Part shown: positions 13,717-46,900 of the stretch, piece after piece
Layout: each line of letters opens with the position of its first letter
Position numbering within the stretch: position 1 is the stretch's first letter
Assembly: GCA_037074765.1 (NCBI GenBank)
Contig: JBAMDO010000076.1
Span: 1-64,000 of the forward strand
DNA length: 64,000 nt
From: Mansonella perstans
Taxonomy: Eukaryota; Nematoda; Chromadorea; Rhabditida; Onchocercidae
Reading direction: 5' to 3'
Translations under genes and position numbers: made by a program
Notes under the pieces: generated by a model
Told to the model about the DNA's origin: nothing
What the model saw: only the letters and a program-made list of their open reading frames with translations
The model's database searches: none

Positions 13717-14492
13717 ATCGTTAATCATTGTAAATAATCGTCGTTAATCGTTGTAAATAATCGTTGTTAATCGTTGCAAACAATCGTTTTTAATCGTTGT
13801 AAATAACCGTCGTTAATCATTGTAAATAATCGTCGTTAATCGTTGTAAATAATCGTCGTTAATCGTTGTAAATAATCGTTGTTAATCGTTGCAAACAATC
13901 GTTTTTAATCGTTGTAAATAGTCATTGCAAGTAATCGTTATAAATATTCGTTGTTAATCGTTGTAAACAATCGTTTTTAATCGTTGTAAATAATCGTCAT
14001 TAATCGTTGTAAATAATCGTTGCAAATAATCGTTGTAAATATTCGTTGTTAATCATTGTAAATAATCGTCGTTAATCGTTGTAAATAATCGCCGTTAATC
14101 GTTGTAAATAGTCGTTGTTAATCGTTGCAAACAATCGTTTTTAATCGTTGTAAGTAATCGTCATTAATCGTTGTAAATAATCGTTGCAAATAGTCGTTGT
14201 AAATATTCGTTGTTAATCATTGTAAATAATCGTCGTTAATCGTTGTAAATAATCGTCGTTAATCGTTGTAAATAATCGTTGCAAATAATCGTTGTAAATA
14301 TTCGTTGTTAATCGTCGTTAATCGTTGTAAATAATCGTTTAGTCGTCGCTAATAATCGTTGTAAATAATCGTCGTTAATCGTTGTAAATAATCGTTGTTA
14401 ATCGTTGCAAACAATCGTTTTTAATCGTTGTAAATAATCGTCGTTAATCGTTGTAAATGATCGTTGTTAATCATTGTAAATAATTATTGCTA
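13717..14492. repeat. CpG-rich minisatellite, basic unit about 23 bp
   Basis: Over 30 copies of TAATCGTTGTAAA alternate with TAATCGTCGT or variants (TTGTTAATCG, GCAAACAATCG), giving a 23-bp basic period and longer blocks of about 46 bp and more. Each half unit keeps a TCG, so CpG is far denser than in the surrounding AT-rich DNA. Confidence 0.9.
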
Positions 14493-17018
14493 ATCAATTA
14501 AACTTATCTCATCAAAGTGACCTTATTTGATTGATTATTTACATCATAAATTAATTTTGTTTCGAACAACATTAATTAGTTTAAAAAAGTATTGCAGAAT
14601 ATTTTTTAAAAAGATATTAGCTATAGCGAAATCTTTGCCTATTCCAAGTTTGTAAAGATATGTTTATCAAAAAATTTTTCAACTTGTAAATATCAGTAAG
14701 TATGCATTTTGAATTTTCATCTCTTCTCTCCTCCAGTTATTATATTTTAAATTTAGTTTTAGGTATATCTTTTCTATCCATTAACATTTACACATTTTCA
14801 TCATCCACACAACTTACTGTTTTCCATTTGCAGTAATAATTGTTTTCATGTGGAAAATCAGTCAGAAATTTGAAGTAAGTCTACTAATATATCTTTTTAT
14901 TTCAGCTTACATATATTTGCAATGCAAATTTTTGTAGTCGATATCAGTGCGCTCTCGATAGTAGAAATTCGTTAATTATTTCTTTTTTTTGAAGGGATTT
15001 TAATTTTTTTTTAAGAAATTAGACAAACTGACTTTACGTTAATTAGGAAATTAATTAGAAAAAATTAGGAAAGGTATGCTTTCAGAAATGAGCAAAATCC
15101 ATTAATATGAAAAATGTTCGTGGAATTTCATATTCGAGTTGAAAAGTATTTTTGTTTGTGCAATAAGCTAAAATAGTAGTAATATGATTTAGGAATTTTA
15201 TTTCTTGTTTTTCTTCTTATCTTTCATCTCTTTCAAATTCTCTATTTTAAATTGTTTCTTTTAAATATTTTTCTTTTATGCCGTAGAAGTATATTTAAGA
15301 TTTCGATAACTGGTATATGATATCGTATTATTTCATTGATCCGTTCACATAATTATTATTCTTATTTTCAAACTTTTTATTTCGAAAATTATTTTTTTGA
15401 ATTTTTATAATATCTCTAATTTTCATATTAATTTCAGATGAATGACAATGAATGTTGATGGATTAGTCTGTAAAAAGTTAGGAATTCAGATAAATATTGC
15501 TGCATAAAGAAAGATATGATAAAGGAAAAAAGAGAGTGAAATGATAGGGTGTAGGTGAGATTTGAGAAAGTATGCTTATTCATTGAAAAATAGTGCATCA
15601 ATCAGTTGAATTTTTCAGCTAAATGAATAATTCACTACAAGTGGCAAACACTTTGTTGATTGCATCAATTAGACAAATGCTAACTTTACTAAGTATAATA
15701 TCATCGATCAAATGAATCTATTGATAAAAATGATAAAAATTGCGTTCTATTATACTAAGAAGGCCTATCTTAAATTTCACATCATTTCTAATCTTATAGT
15801 GTAATATAGTACAGGTGCACTCATACAAATGTTATTCAAATTGCTGCCCATTATTTATTTTCATGCTGCTTATATTAATCGTTTAGCTTTTTGCCATATT
15901 TTCCTATAGTATTATTTGTTTTTTTTTTTTCATCTTGTTTATTTTATGATATTTTACTTTGTAAGCATCCATTTCATTGGTTATTATTCCTGCTGTCAAA
16001 TTTTAATTCATTGTAGTTATTTTCATTTTTTTTTTCCTTACAATTTGTAATGAGAAAAAGGAAAAAGAAAAAAGGAGAGAGAGAGAGAAAGAGAAAGAGA
16101 AGAATAATGTGTTAAAGTTTTAAAAGATGGCTAGAATAACTCGATTGAAATTGCCATTTATGATTATAATTCGTAAATTTGGTGGAAGAATTACGATATT
16201 TATGAATTTAGTGTAAATAATCGATTTGTATAAATCTCTTTGAAGTGAGACTAAAATAGAAAAATTGTGATAACAGTTAACAAATTTGAATAGTTGATAT
16301 TTGATACCTGTAGGAGTTTCTCTGAATGCTCATAATTTACTAGTATTAAACGTACAGATATGGTTTAATATTATTCTTTTGTAACTTAAGTCAAATCGTT
16401 TTGTAACTGCGTCGAATCGTTCACTTCTTAAACAATATTTTTGTTGCATCCTAACAAGATTTGTTTTTTTTTTCAGGTTAACGCTATTCATTTTTGTGTG
16501 TATGTGTGTATATGCGCCTCTTTTTGTAGTGGATAACTATATTGAGGCAATAGTAATATCGCTGAACATTACAATTTAATTCAAGAAAGCTATTTCAACA
16601 TTTGCAAAGCACTGTAATAGCTTTTATTTTTTTCATACTTGATACATAACTTCATCATCAATCATCACTCGACTCATACGCAAAGTTTTACTTCTTCCAG
16701 TCTATCGCTGTTATCGCTAAGTAAGTTTATTTTTTGTTTTTTGTTTTTTTTTACATTTGTTTATATAGAATTATGACATTAGCAGTTTCAGGCTTGAAAT
16801 TGACGAAAAGTTAGTTTCATTGGATAATAGAATTCTTTGGATGAATAAAATTATACTATTAAGGAATGAGTATTTTGTTAAACATATAGGCTAATTATTG
16901 ATGGTAAATATTGATGAGTAAAAACAATCATTAATAAAAAAAAAAAAAAAAATGATGCAATATTATTGCTGCACAATTAATTTAAAAAAGTAAAGTTATG
17001 TGAAAGATAATATGTTTT

Positions 17019-17049
<31 letters not shown>

Positions 17050-18522
17050 TGCAAGAAACAGATGAAATAATATTTTTGTAGCACAAATATAGATACATTT
17101 TTAAATGAATAAAAAGTGAAGATATATGTGGTTAATTGTATATGGGAAAATTTTCAAGAAAGGCAATAATGTATTAGTATGAACGTAATCTTTATTTTGA
17201 TTGGATTTTTTAGTGAATTTTATGGTTTTGTTGCACTATTAAATGTTTAGTGATTTTTTAATGTATGTTTATATATTATATTCTTTGTACTTCCCAGAAT
17301 ATATGGTGTATCTAGATTGAAGTTAAAAAAGTTGCTGTGATTGGTGTAATTCGATCATTTTCCCACCGTTGTTGGTGCAGAATGAATTGTAAAGCAGCAA
17401 ATCTTATCTAGTAAGTTTCATATCGAGTAATTTTTACTGTAATTTGTTAAATTGAGTCAAGTGATGATTCATTGTTTTGTTACAAAAATTATGATTCACG
17501 TGAACTTTTTTGTGATGTGAGGGTTATCTTTAGTTGAGATAAATGTACAGTTTCCATTGTAACACATAACATTAGTTGGTAGTTGGAAAGTAAAGGGAGT
17601 TATACATCAAAGTGAAGTTTTTAACATTTCAATAGTTTTTTTCTCTCTAAGCTTCATTAATATGTTTTCAAATTTAATAATTCGAGTTTGTTTATTTTAT
17701 TTATTTGTTTATCATTTTTGATATAAATTATAAAAATATTGTAGTAAAAGAATTAATATTCATAAATAGATTAGAATATTTCTTTACATTTTGGTAATAC
17801 TTATTGATTATATTTATTCCTTAATGAACTTATTGCAAGAATGGTAATATTTATCATTTATTCATTTCTCATATTAATTTTTTTTTTAAATTTATTTAAT
17901 ATATATTTTGAGTAAATTTTGTTGTCATTTAAGCATAAAAACACTCATTTTTTTTTTTTTTTTTTGTCATTTCAAAATGAAATGAGAGGAAATCAGAGGA
18001 AAAGATAAGATATATTTCATGTTTCTCTTCAATTTTTTTTTTTTTTGTATTTAGTTTTGGTTTTCCTTCACGTCATATGACATTCTTTTTTTTTGATAGG
18101 TTTTACAATCTTTTTGAGCTCTAAGGACAATCTCTTTTGTGTCCTGCCAGAAAGGACACAAAAGTGCTACAAAAGGCTCATAGTGAAAAGAGAGAACGAA
18201 AAAAAAAAGTGCCTCATTGCAAATTAATGCTTTCTTCCTTGAATTTTAAAAAAAAAAAAAAAAAAAAAAGAAAAAAAAAATTTTACAATCTATTTATGAG
18301 TGCTAAGTTCCATTAGAGATATCCGTATTAGATGTTCCTTTGATTCTTTTCCGCTTCCTCTTTCCTCTAATACCAGCCAGTATACGTCATTTTTGAATTA
18401 AACGAAATGCGAAAGTAGAAAAAATGAATGTTTTTGCGGAATTATTTAAGCATATTTTGCCTGTAACTTTTTTTCTCTCTCTTTGTTTTTTTCATCGAAA
18501 AAGGTTTTTTTTAACTTTTTTT

Positions 18523-18554
<32 letters not shown>

Positions 18555-20030
18555 CCAGTAGTAATACAATAGATAGATTGATAACGATTGCATGTAATTC
18601 AATTGATGTGACAGGTGTTTGTCACACCAAAAAATGGTTTAGATATTCCTTATGGATATATAGATGATGAAAATATAAAAAATTATTTTAACAATGAGGT
18701 TGGTTTTTTCAATTCAAGTTTTTCTCCAATTCTCCTATTACTCTCTCTTTTTCTGTTCTCAATTTTTAAATTCTTTCCATTTGTTTGCACTATAATAGTT
18801 ACTTCTTCTATATAAATCTGCCAATTGATCTTATAGTTTATATATGAAATGATTGAAAATGAATAATTAGGTCATTGCATGATAAAATAATGTTGTTTAA
18901 TTTCAATTTTAATAATTATCATATTAGTTTGTGATAATTCTGTATGTATAAATACTTATAAGGTTGCTTTTATTTAAGATCAGTTATCTTTTAATAATCT
19001 AAAGATCAACTAATTTGCAATATTTCACTTTTCGCGATTACTTCTGATTGTATGCTTCAATTAATTAGGAATTTTTTTTCTTACATTTTAGCTGTAAATG
19101 TCAGACGAAATAGCACCAGAACTTTAATCCAAGCATTTAATGAAGTTAATTTTATCTTCTGGAAAGAAACGACAGTATATGTTGTATGTTGTAGTGAAGG
19201 ATGGACTTGAACGATCATATATATTAGGCCGGAATTATAGGAAGATTGTTATAAGAATTTAATTTTGTGCACAATGACAAAATTCAAATTTATGAAATGA
19301 AGTTGTAAAACAGTGAAAGAAAAGGGAAAATTATTGGGAAATATGAAAACAAGATAAAATAATGAAAAATATTTTTTTAAAAAGAAAAAGAGTTCAAGGA
19401 ACATGGACAATAAAATTTACATTAATTTTGCCAAGTATAAATGCTGTTTTGTGAGAGAAGTTTGAAACATCTTCAAGTAATTGATTTTATAATTTACAAG
19501 AATTTTAATAATAAGTAGCAAAGTGATCCTGGACAAAATATATTTAAATATTGAAATGAAATTTGGGAAATTTGTTTTTATCGATTGATTACATAAATGC
19601 TGTAAGTAAATTAGTATTTTATTTTAATTTGAAAGGAAGAAAAAAGTGCAATGTAAAGATTAGCAGCTGACTAAATTGGTTTTTTTTTCTTTCATTCAAT
19701 AAATGTGTCCATATTCAATCCTTATCCTTTATATTCCTTTTATTGTCATTTTTATGTTTTTGCTTCAATAAAAAATTCAAATGCAAATTGATATTACTAG
19801 AAAGCGTAAAATGATATATTAATCTTTTCTAAACGATAGATTTGCATATTTTTTTTGTCGAAGGAATAAGTTGCATAATAATAAATTAGCTAATTAATAT
19901 TATTAAATATTGGAAATTAAATCAGTGCATTGTTTTTCCATTTTGGAAATGTTTATAATCAATTTTCCTTAATTATCAAATTTTAATTTTGTCAAAAATT
20001 ATTTCATAATTCTAGAAAAACTTTTATTTA
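14493..20030. other. Upstream region of mrck-1
   Basis: It contains three weak exon candidates, a 12-bp-stem hairpin at 18134-18164, poly-T and poly-A tracts and several isolated splice-like pairs (for example CTTCCAG|...|GTAAGT around 16701-16720 and GTGCAG|...|GTAAGT around 17381-17411) that could be untranslated exons. AATAAA occurs near 19410, 19700 and 19767. Confidence 0.45.
14834..19097 (+). CDS. Weak candidate 3' exons of an unknown small gene
   Basis: Three segments join in phase: 14834-14874 (acceptor CATTTGCAG, donor GAA|GTAAGT), 18615-18698 (acceptor GTGACAG, donor GAG|GTTGGT) and 19092-19097 (acceptor CATTTTAG, then CTG TAA). The peptide is a hydrophobic IIVFMWKISQKFE followed by VFVTPKNGLDIPYGYIDDEN and a short NYFNNEL end, which reads like the cytosolic tail of a membrane protein. 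The intron of 3.7 kb would be long for this locus and no convincing upstream exon was found. If ATG 14848 is the start, the product is only 38 residues. AATAAA follows at about 19410. I recognise no family. Confidence 0.27.
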
Positions 20031-20044
20031 TTACCTCTTACAGT
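20031..20044 (+). promoter_or_regulatory. Probable splice or trans-splice acceptor in the mrck-1 5' UTR
   Basis: TTACCTCTTACAG ends at 20043, 46 nt before the mrck-1 ATG, with no in-frame coding upstream. In nematodes such a site just upstream of an ATG is often a spliced-leader acceptor. It could equally be the acceptor of an ordinary 5' UTR intron; 5' RNA ends would decide. Confidence 0.4.
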
Positions 20045-20089
20045 GTTACGGAAAGTATAATTTGGCGTGACGGAAATCTGATGTAAACA

Positions 20090-40286
<20,197 letters not shown>

Positions 40287-40896
40287 AGTGGCTCGTATAT
40301 AATCCAGTTTTTGCAACGAGATTCTATTTCCATTCTGCTGCATGCATTTAGTCTTTTAAGAATTTCTCATCTTCATTTAAGATTTTTTGAAAATAATAAG
40401 TTGTAGATTGCAAATTTTTTAGTTACTATCTGCTAGGAGAACTTAATATTCTTTCAAATTTTTTGGTAAAGCATGATGATATAGTTAATTGCCTTTATCA
40501 GTATCAGGTGATCATTTATTTCTGCTGAAATTACTGGATATTATCAACGCTTTGATTTAATTCTTGCTTGATAGAAAGCGTTTTCCATTCATGAAATGGA
40601 GAGAAGTTTGAAATGTGACAAGCTTTGCTTTTTCCCAAAAATGTAAACAATTTGCAAATTTATATTATTTACAGAATATTTTTTAAAATTTGTATTATAT
40701 GCGTTTTTATAGGCGCTTTTATCAATTTTCATAATTATTTTGCTTTTAAATGTTGTTCAGTTTGAGAATGTTACAAATTTTGAAGTATTTATCAATTTCC
40801 GTTTCGGGGAAGATGATATAGTTACATTGACTGTACACTTGCTGAATTTTTTTTAAATTGTACATTCTCGGGTATCGAGAAAAAGAGTTGTACAAG

Positions 40897-40912
40897 CTGA
40901 TCAGCTGATCAG
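40897..40912. repeat. Perfect 16-bp palindrome after mrck-1
   Basis: CTGATCAG twice in a row, about 610 bp downstream of the stop, probably in the 3' UTR or flank. Confidence 0.7.
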
Positions 40913-43766
40913 TTGTATTCTTGTGATGCATTTGCACGATAATTTTTAGTTACATTTATCTAGTTGTTATCCATGTGGTCAGTTATTTTTAGTCACTGTG
41001 AACAAAATATGGAAATCATTTAATTATTATTGCTGCTATATTATTTATTTCACTTCACTCATCATTTATTTCAATTTCTGTCTTTTTTTTGAAGAATAAT
41101 TTCTTTTTTCATATTCTTCTGCCAAATTTTATTCTATATCATGAGCTTTATGGTTGTTAAAAACTTTACAGTATCAGTAAATCAATCAAATCGATCGATC
41201 GATCGATTAGTTGATTGTTTTTTTGTTTGACACTCTTTTTTTTCATCTGTTTATTCTGCGTAATATTCCATATCATTTATTATTATTATCATGATTATTG
41301 TTATTATTAATTATCACTACACAAATGCTTTTTCCCTCCCTCTTTCTTCGTATCTTTTCTTTTTTCTTCATGTTGCAAAATTTTGCATAAAACCAAAACT
41401 TTTATTTTTGAAAAATTGTTCACTTTTACTTGTGTTATTTTTGTAATGTCAGGAAAAAAATGAAATTTATTTTTGAAATTTACAATTGCAATTACTAAAA
41501 AAAAATGTGGAATTTACAAATGGATATGTTTAATGGCACAAAGCTGTTCCTCTATTAAGCACTTACATTTTATCGTTTCGTAATTTCAAAAATTCTAATC
41601 GATTTAACCGATTTAACTGGAAATACGTTTGGCTTAAATTTGCCTTTCCATCATTTCCTTTTATCGAGTTACTTCCATAGTTTCATTCCATCGTCTTTTC
41701 TTATGGATTCATTTGGTCGTTCGATCTATGCTACCATTTTTTTTGTTTGGAAGAAATTTGTGTTTTGTCGCTTTGAAATCAGGATTTCAAGGAAAATAAT
41801 TAATCAGTTTTTGTTAATTTCTACCATCCTCTTTGTACTGTTTTTTTTTTCGTAGAATTTTTTCTTAATATATTGCTTATGTGATTGGTACAATTGGCTG
41901 CTATGTTTTTTAATACAAATATTTGTTGTATGTCTGCGCGTGTGTGTGTGTGTGTATTTTTGTTTGAAAGCTGCAAAAATTATGGGAAAACTTATGTAGA
42001 ATTTCATTATGCAATTTTTAATTAAAATTTTTTTTTTAATTGAAATTCAAAATTAGATTTTACTTAGGTTTTCAAATGTCTTCCAACTGTTTCTCTTGTG
42101 CTGATTTATAAAAATCATAGGATCGATTTTTTTCCAACTATTTCTCTTAAAGTCTATGTATTCTTGTTAAGTTGTTGATATGTTTACTTTTATTACTTTT
42201 TTTTGGAAAAGAAAATTTTAGTTTTGTTTCATGCAGCTGTTATACGAATGTATATGTCTCTGTGTATGTGTATTGTTTTTATATGTGTATTTTATGGGAA
42301 AATAGTATTTTTCGATTTTCAATTTTTTTTTTTCAGAAATTCATTCGATGCTGTTTATCTTTGCAATGCTTATATCTATTCTTTTAATTTGTTTTTCTTC
42401 TCTAGTTTTTTTTTCATGACATGTATACAATAAAAGTTTTTTTTAACATATTTTTTGTTTTATTTTCCAAAATTTATTCCTTCGTTTCTTGCTGTTTTTG
42501 TTGGGTAAAAAATTTGGATAAGAAAAAAGTTTGCAAGGTTACTGTACCTTTGTATATACATATATATACACATGTATATATGTTATCTTTTCTTTTTCTA
42601 GGAAAAAAAAAACGAATGTTATGAAAATTCTGTAAAGGCGAAGTAATGGAAATTAACAAATTAATTAAATTATCTTCTGTCAAAATAAAACGGAAAAAAT
42701 ACGCATGCTGCATATCTAATGTATATAAAATGTGTATATATTAAAAAGCAATCTTTTGGATTCCTTCGATTTTATTGTAAATACAAATGGCACTTTCTTT
42801 TTTTCTTTGGTTCTAAATTTCATTGAATGAAATTTTTTTGATTTAAAACAAACAAACAATTTTTGTTTTCCACGTTTTGCGACTTGCAACAAAAAAAACC
42901 GCTCGCGTAAAGTTTCACTTTATAGATAAAGGAAGTCCGTTTTATAAAGTTTTAATACTTCATTTTACGACATGATTTTTTAATTTTGAGCATTTGAATG
43001 AAATTTATTTGACGAATATTTTTGCAAATTGTATTTTTGGCAAATCTTGCATTTCATATTAAATCAACGAGTTTGAATTTAAAAAAAAAAACTACGTAAT
43101 AGTAACAATACGTAAATTTAAATTTGGATTTGTGGGAAATCTTCCCAGAATTATTTTTATCTCATATTTTACAAAAGCGTCACATAATGCATTTATCTCG
43201 ATAAATCTCTCTGTCCAAACAAATACATTAAAAAAAAAAATCATTTTTTTAAGCAGGACTGCAAATTTATTGAGAAACTAAAGTTAGCAAACAATTAAAA
43301 ATTTTGCGTTTGCCAAATTAATTTGCTAATTGAAGGGTTGAAAATTCGTTTTTCTTACAAAGCAATTAACAATTCAAGGTTAATTAAAACATGAGTCAAA
43401 ATTAAATTTTCCATTCTACCATAACTAAAAAGATTGACTTTAAAATGCTTCGTTTACTTCTGGAATTTTATTTTAAGCTATCAGTTTGATTTTAATATTC
43501 ATTATTTCTTTTGGCATTTGTTTAGATGATAAATGTCTGAAATTTGCAATTTTTGTTTCTTTCCTTTCTTTTTTGTTTGTTTTCGAAAGTTTTATCAGCA
43601 GTTATTCCTTAAAAGTATATAATTTAAATCAGATTTTTCGAATTTGAATTATTCAATTCAACAGTTTGTCTCTCGCCACAGTAAATTTTATCGTTTTTGC
43701 TAAATTGCTACATTGATAAGAAACAAAAAAAAGAAATGGACTAATAGGAAAAAATTTCATACAGAA

Positions 43767-43992
43767 CTATCTAATTAATCTTTTCCATTTGGATGAGTAT
43801 AAATTGTGGCTAGGATATTTCTCCCCCGCTTGTTTCACGAATGTATTTGTTAGATCAAGCAATAATGTACATCTATTTCCGGAACAAAATTCTGCTAATT
43901 GTTTGAAACGGTTCTGGTTATATGGCAGTTCACGCATCTTATCGTTTCTATTGCCATCAGGAATTAGAAACAAACGTCCATAATTATTGCTA
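43767..43992 (-). CDS. Orphan terminal exon candidate, 74 residues
   Basis: On the minus strand TTTTAG at 43993 is followed by an open frame to TAG at 43769-43767, reading NNYGRLFLIPDGNRND, then FCSGNRCTLLLDLTNTF and the end SSKWKRLIR. The base composition is clearly less AT-rich than the neighbours, as for exons elsewhere here, and codons look ordinary. It needs an upstream exon ending in phase 2. A separate candidate segment at 45413-45349 (acceptor TTCTTAG, reads YDNLENYKESAYNDG) ends in phase 0 and does not join. No family is recognised; two Cys spaced by four residues could suit a secreted peptide, but that is speculation. The opposite strand is also open. Confidence 0.35.
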
Positions 43993-46900
43993 CTAAAATT
44001 AAATTAGACAATTTTATTTGTTTATTTTCTTTTTGGGTAAATTATTTATTTTTTTTTAGATGAAAACTTCCTTACGATTTGATGATAGCGAAAAAATAAG
44101 AAGGATTTGAGTAATTTATTTAAATTTACACGATTAAATTGAAATATTTTAAAACGATTTAAATGGTATTTGTTTGATAATTTCATATTATTCTTGCATT
44201 TTCATTATAATATATGATATGATAAGCTGTTAAGAGCAGTTGTAACGTAAATTATTAATTGGAAGTAAGAAAATTAGCGGAAACATGAATGAAATAATTT
44301 TCAAATATGTGCACAATTTTTTCTGTTTCAGTAAATTAATTCCTCATAATTACTACTGTCGGTTTAATATTAATTACGAAATATGAAGTAATTAATACAA
44401 TTAGTTTTGGTAATAAATGCAATTCGAAAAACAGTTCATTAAAGCAACTTACATAGATGATAAGATTGATTTGTTACGAAAGATAAATTTGAGCGCATCA
44501 ATTAAGGTTGATGATTTTATCACTTTATCAGTAACAACATTTTCAGTTATTTCGTCATTTTTTGTATAATATTTAATGATAATTTTCAGTTCGATAATAA
44601 AACTATGACTTTCATTTATTCGTCTCATACCTCTCTGAAATTTACTTCAAAAATTATCGAAAAAAAAAATTGCATTGCTTAAAAAAATTGTCTCATTAAA
44701 ACTAAGAAATAGAAAATGGTGGAAATCGAGTTATTTAATATTATATTTATATTTGTTATTAATTCTTTTATGAAGTAATACAATATCATATTATTTAAAA
44801 CATGTAAATCTTCTATTAATTAATTGTCATCAAATTATTCTATTATTTGTGCTTCAGTTAAATAGTTAAGTGCTTCATTAAATTTATATGACAATATGGG
44901 CTAATCGTTTTTATTAATTAATAAGAAAACTTTTGTTTGAATCTCTTTTTAAGTCTTTTATTTGGTGATCGATATTTCAAACAGGTCATTTAAATGCATC
45001 TTTCATGAATGCTCTCTTTTCTTCAAAATTCTTTTATGAATTACAGATTTCATTAAATTTAAATTTTCATTTAAATATATCTTCCGTATTATTTTTCACT
45101 TACAATTTCAAATTGATATATTCGAATTTTTGTTAATTTGTTTATTCATAATATTATTATTTTTAATTATCACGGTTTATTTAGATATATGAAATTTAGA
45201 TTTTGAGTTTTCTTCAATGAATAAAATTCAAAGTTATCAATTCTGCACAAATTCTTATTTTTCTAAATTTGTTTTTCGCTTTTATCTTCCCTACATCCTC
45301 ACTTATCAGTTCATATTATCTTTACTCCTATCATATCGATAATGCTACCGAATAATTGTATCGTATGCCATCATTATAAGCTGATTCCTTGTAGTTTTCC
45401 AAATTATCATAGGCTAAGAATACAGTATATTTGTCATTTAACAGAAAGAAAAAAGACAACAAATGCACAATTATTCATCATTTTCCTATCATTTAAATGT
45501 TGTAATAATCACTATCCTGATGTGAAACATAGAATTCTATAATGAGTAGTAACAATTAATCAAACTTAATAAAGTAATAAAAATTAATCAATTAATTTGT
45601 TCTGAACTCATAAATTGGAAGAAATGTATGCATGTAAATAACTTTTGCAATTTTTCGAATTGGTAGTCATTAATTAGACTTTCCCGCAAATTAATCAATT
45701 AATTTATGGAACTTTGATGGTTATAGATGAATGGATTTGCTTAAATAATTTGCTTATCGAAAATTTTTTTCATTTACTTTTCATTTACTTTTTAAACTTT
45801 TTCGCTTTTCTTTTTATTCTCTTTTTTGAAAATTTCGTCAATTTTTAATTTCAAATTTTCAAAATTCTTCATTTCCTCCGGTTGAAATGGAAATGTTATT
45901 CAATGTGTTTTGAAAATTTGAAGTAAATAGTAAACGGGTAAATAACTATATCGATTAAAAAAAAAAAGCTGATAAAACTCTGATTTTCTATTTTGCCATG
46001 TTTTGTCCTCTTTTCAATGTTCGTCCTTTGTTCCAAGTTAAAAAAGTTAAAACGTTTCTTTTGATCAGTTACTTTCTGAAAATTTCATTGACCAATCAAA
46101 ATATTCTTCAATTCCTAATTATCACTTCAACGATAATCAATCATTATTTAACAAGTTTCTTTGAATTGGCAATAGTTAATTAATTTGATCAATTAAATTT
46201 GTATCTTTGAGAAATTTTCGAAATTAATAATGTAAATCAACTTTCATTAGCCTAATCAATCAATTGATTAATTGATTAAATAAGAATTTTCACTCGATTC
46301 GCTCCAAAATTTTCACTTTTCTCTGTTGTTGATTTGTTAAATGATACGATACTATCTGCAACAATTTTTTGTCTTTCTGCTTTTGCTTTTTTTTTTAAAT
46401 GAACTTAAACTTTGCAAATTTAATGATCATCATTGAATTCCACATCTTCAATCATTTCCAAAAACCTTTAATTCATACGTTATTGAAGTTTTAACATGCA
46501 AGAAATCATTGTTGAAGTTTGCAAAAAGAATTTGTTAAATTTCGAGCTCTTCAAGTTTAATTAATAAATTTGGGAAATTCCATTTGGGTAAATCATTGAT
46601 GAATGAATAAATAAATATTTGAAGAGGAAAAAAGTATTGTAAATTATACCTGCTGATGGAATCGAACTGCCATCTTTAATTATGCGATCAGCTATAAATT
46701 TACTATAAAGTTATTAAAGTGCAGAAAAGTTAAATTTGTCAGAGAAGAATGAATTCAGCATAAATTTAACTTATAATATTCAAAAAATTTTTAATATTTA
46801 CATTTTTTTTTTAAAAAAAGAATCATTGAAATTTTAAAACTTGTGATGATTCCGAAACGATGCTGTTATTTTATCACTTCACGATAACTTATTATTTCTA

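Noticed and set aside
46639..46703. Functional nuclear tRNA gene
   Set aside because: B box is good but the T and anticodon stems do not form; kept only as a finding.
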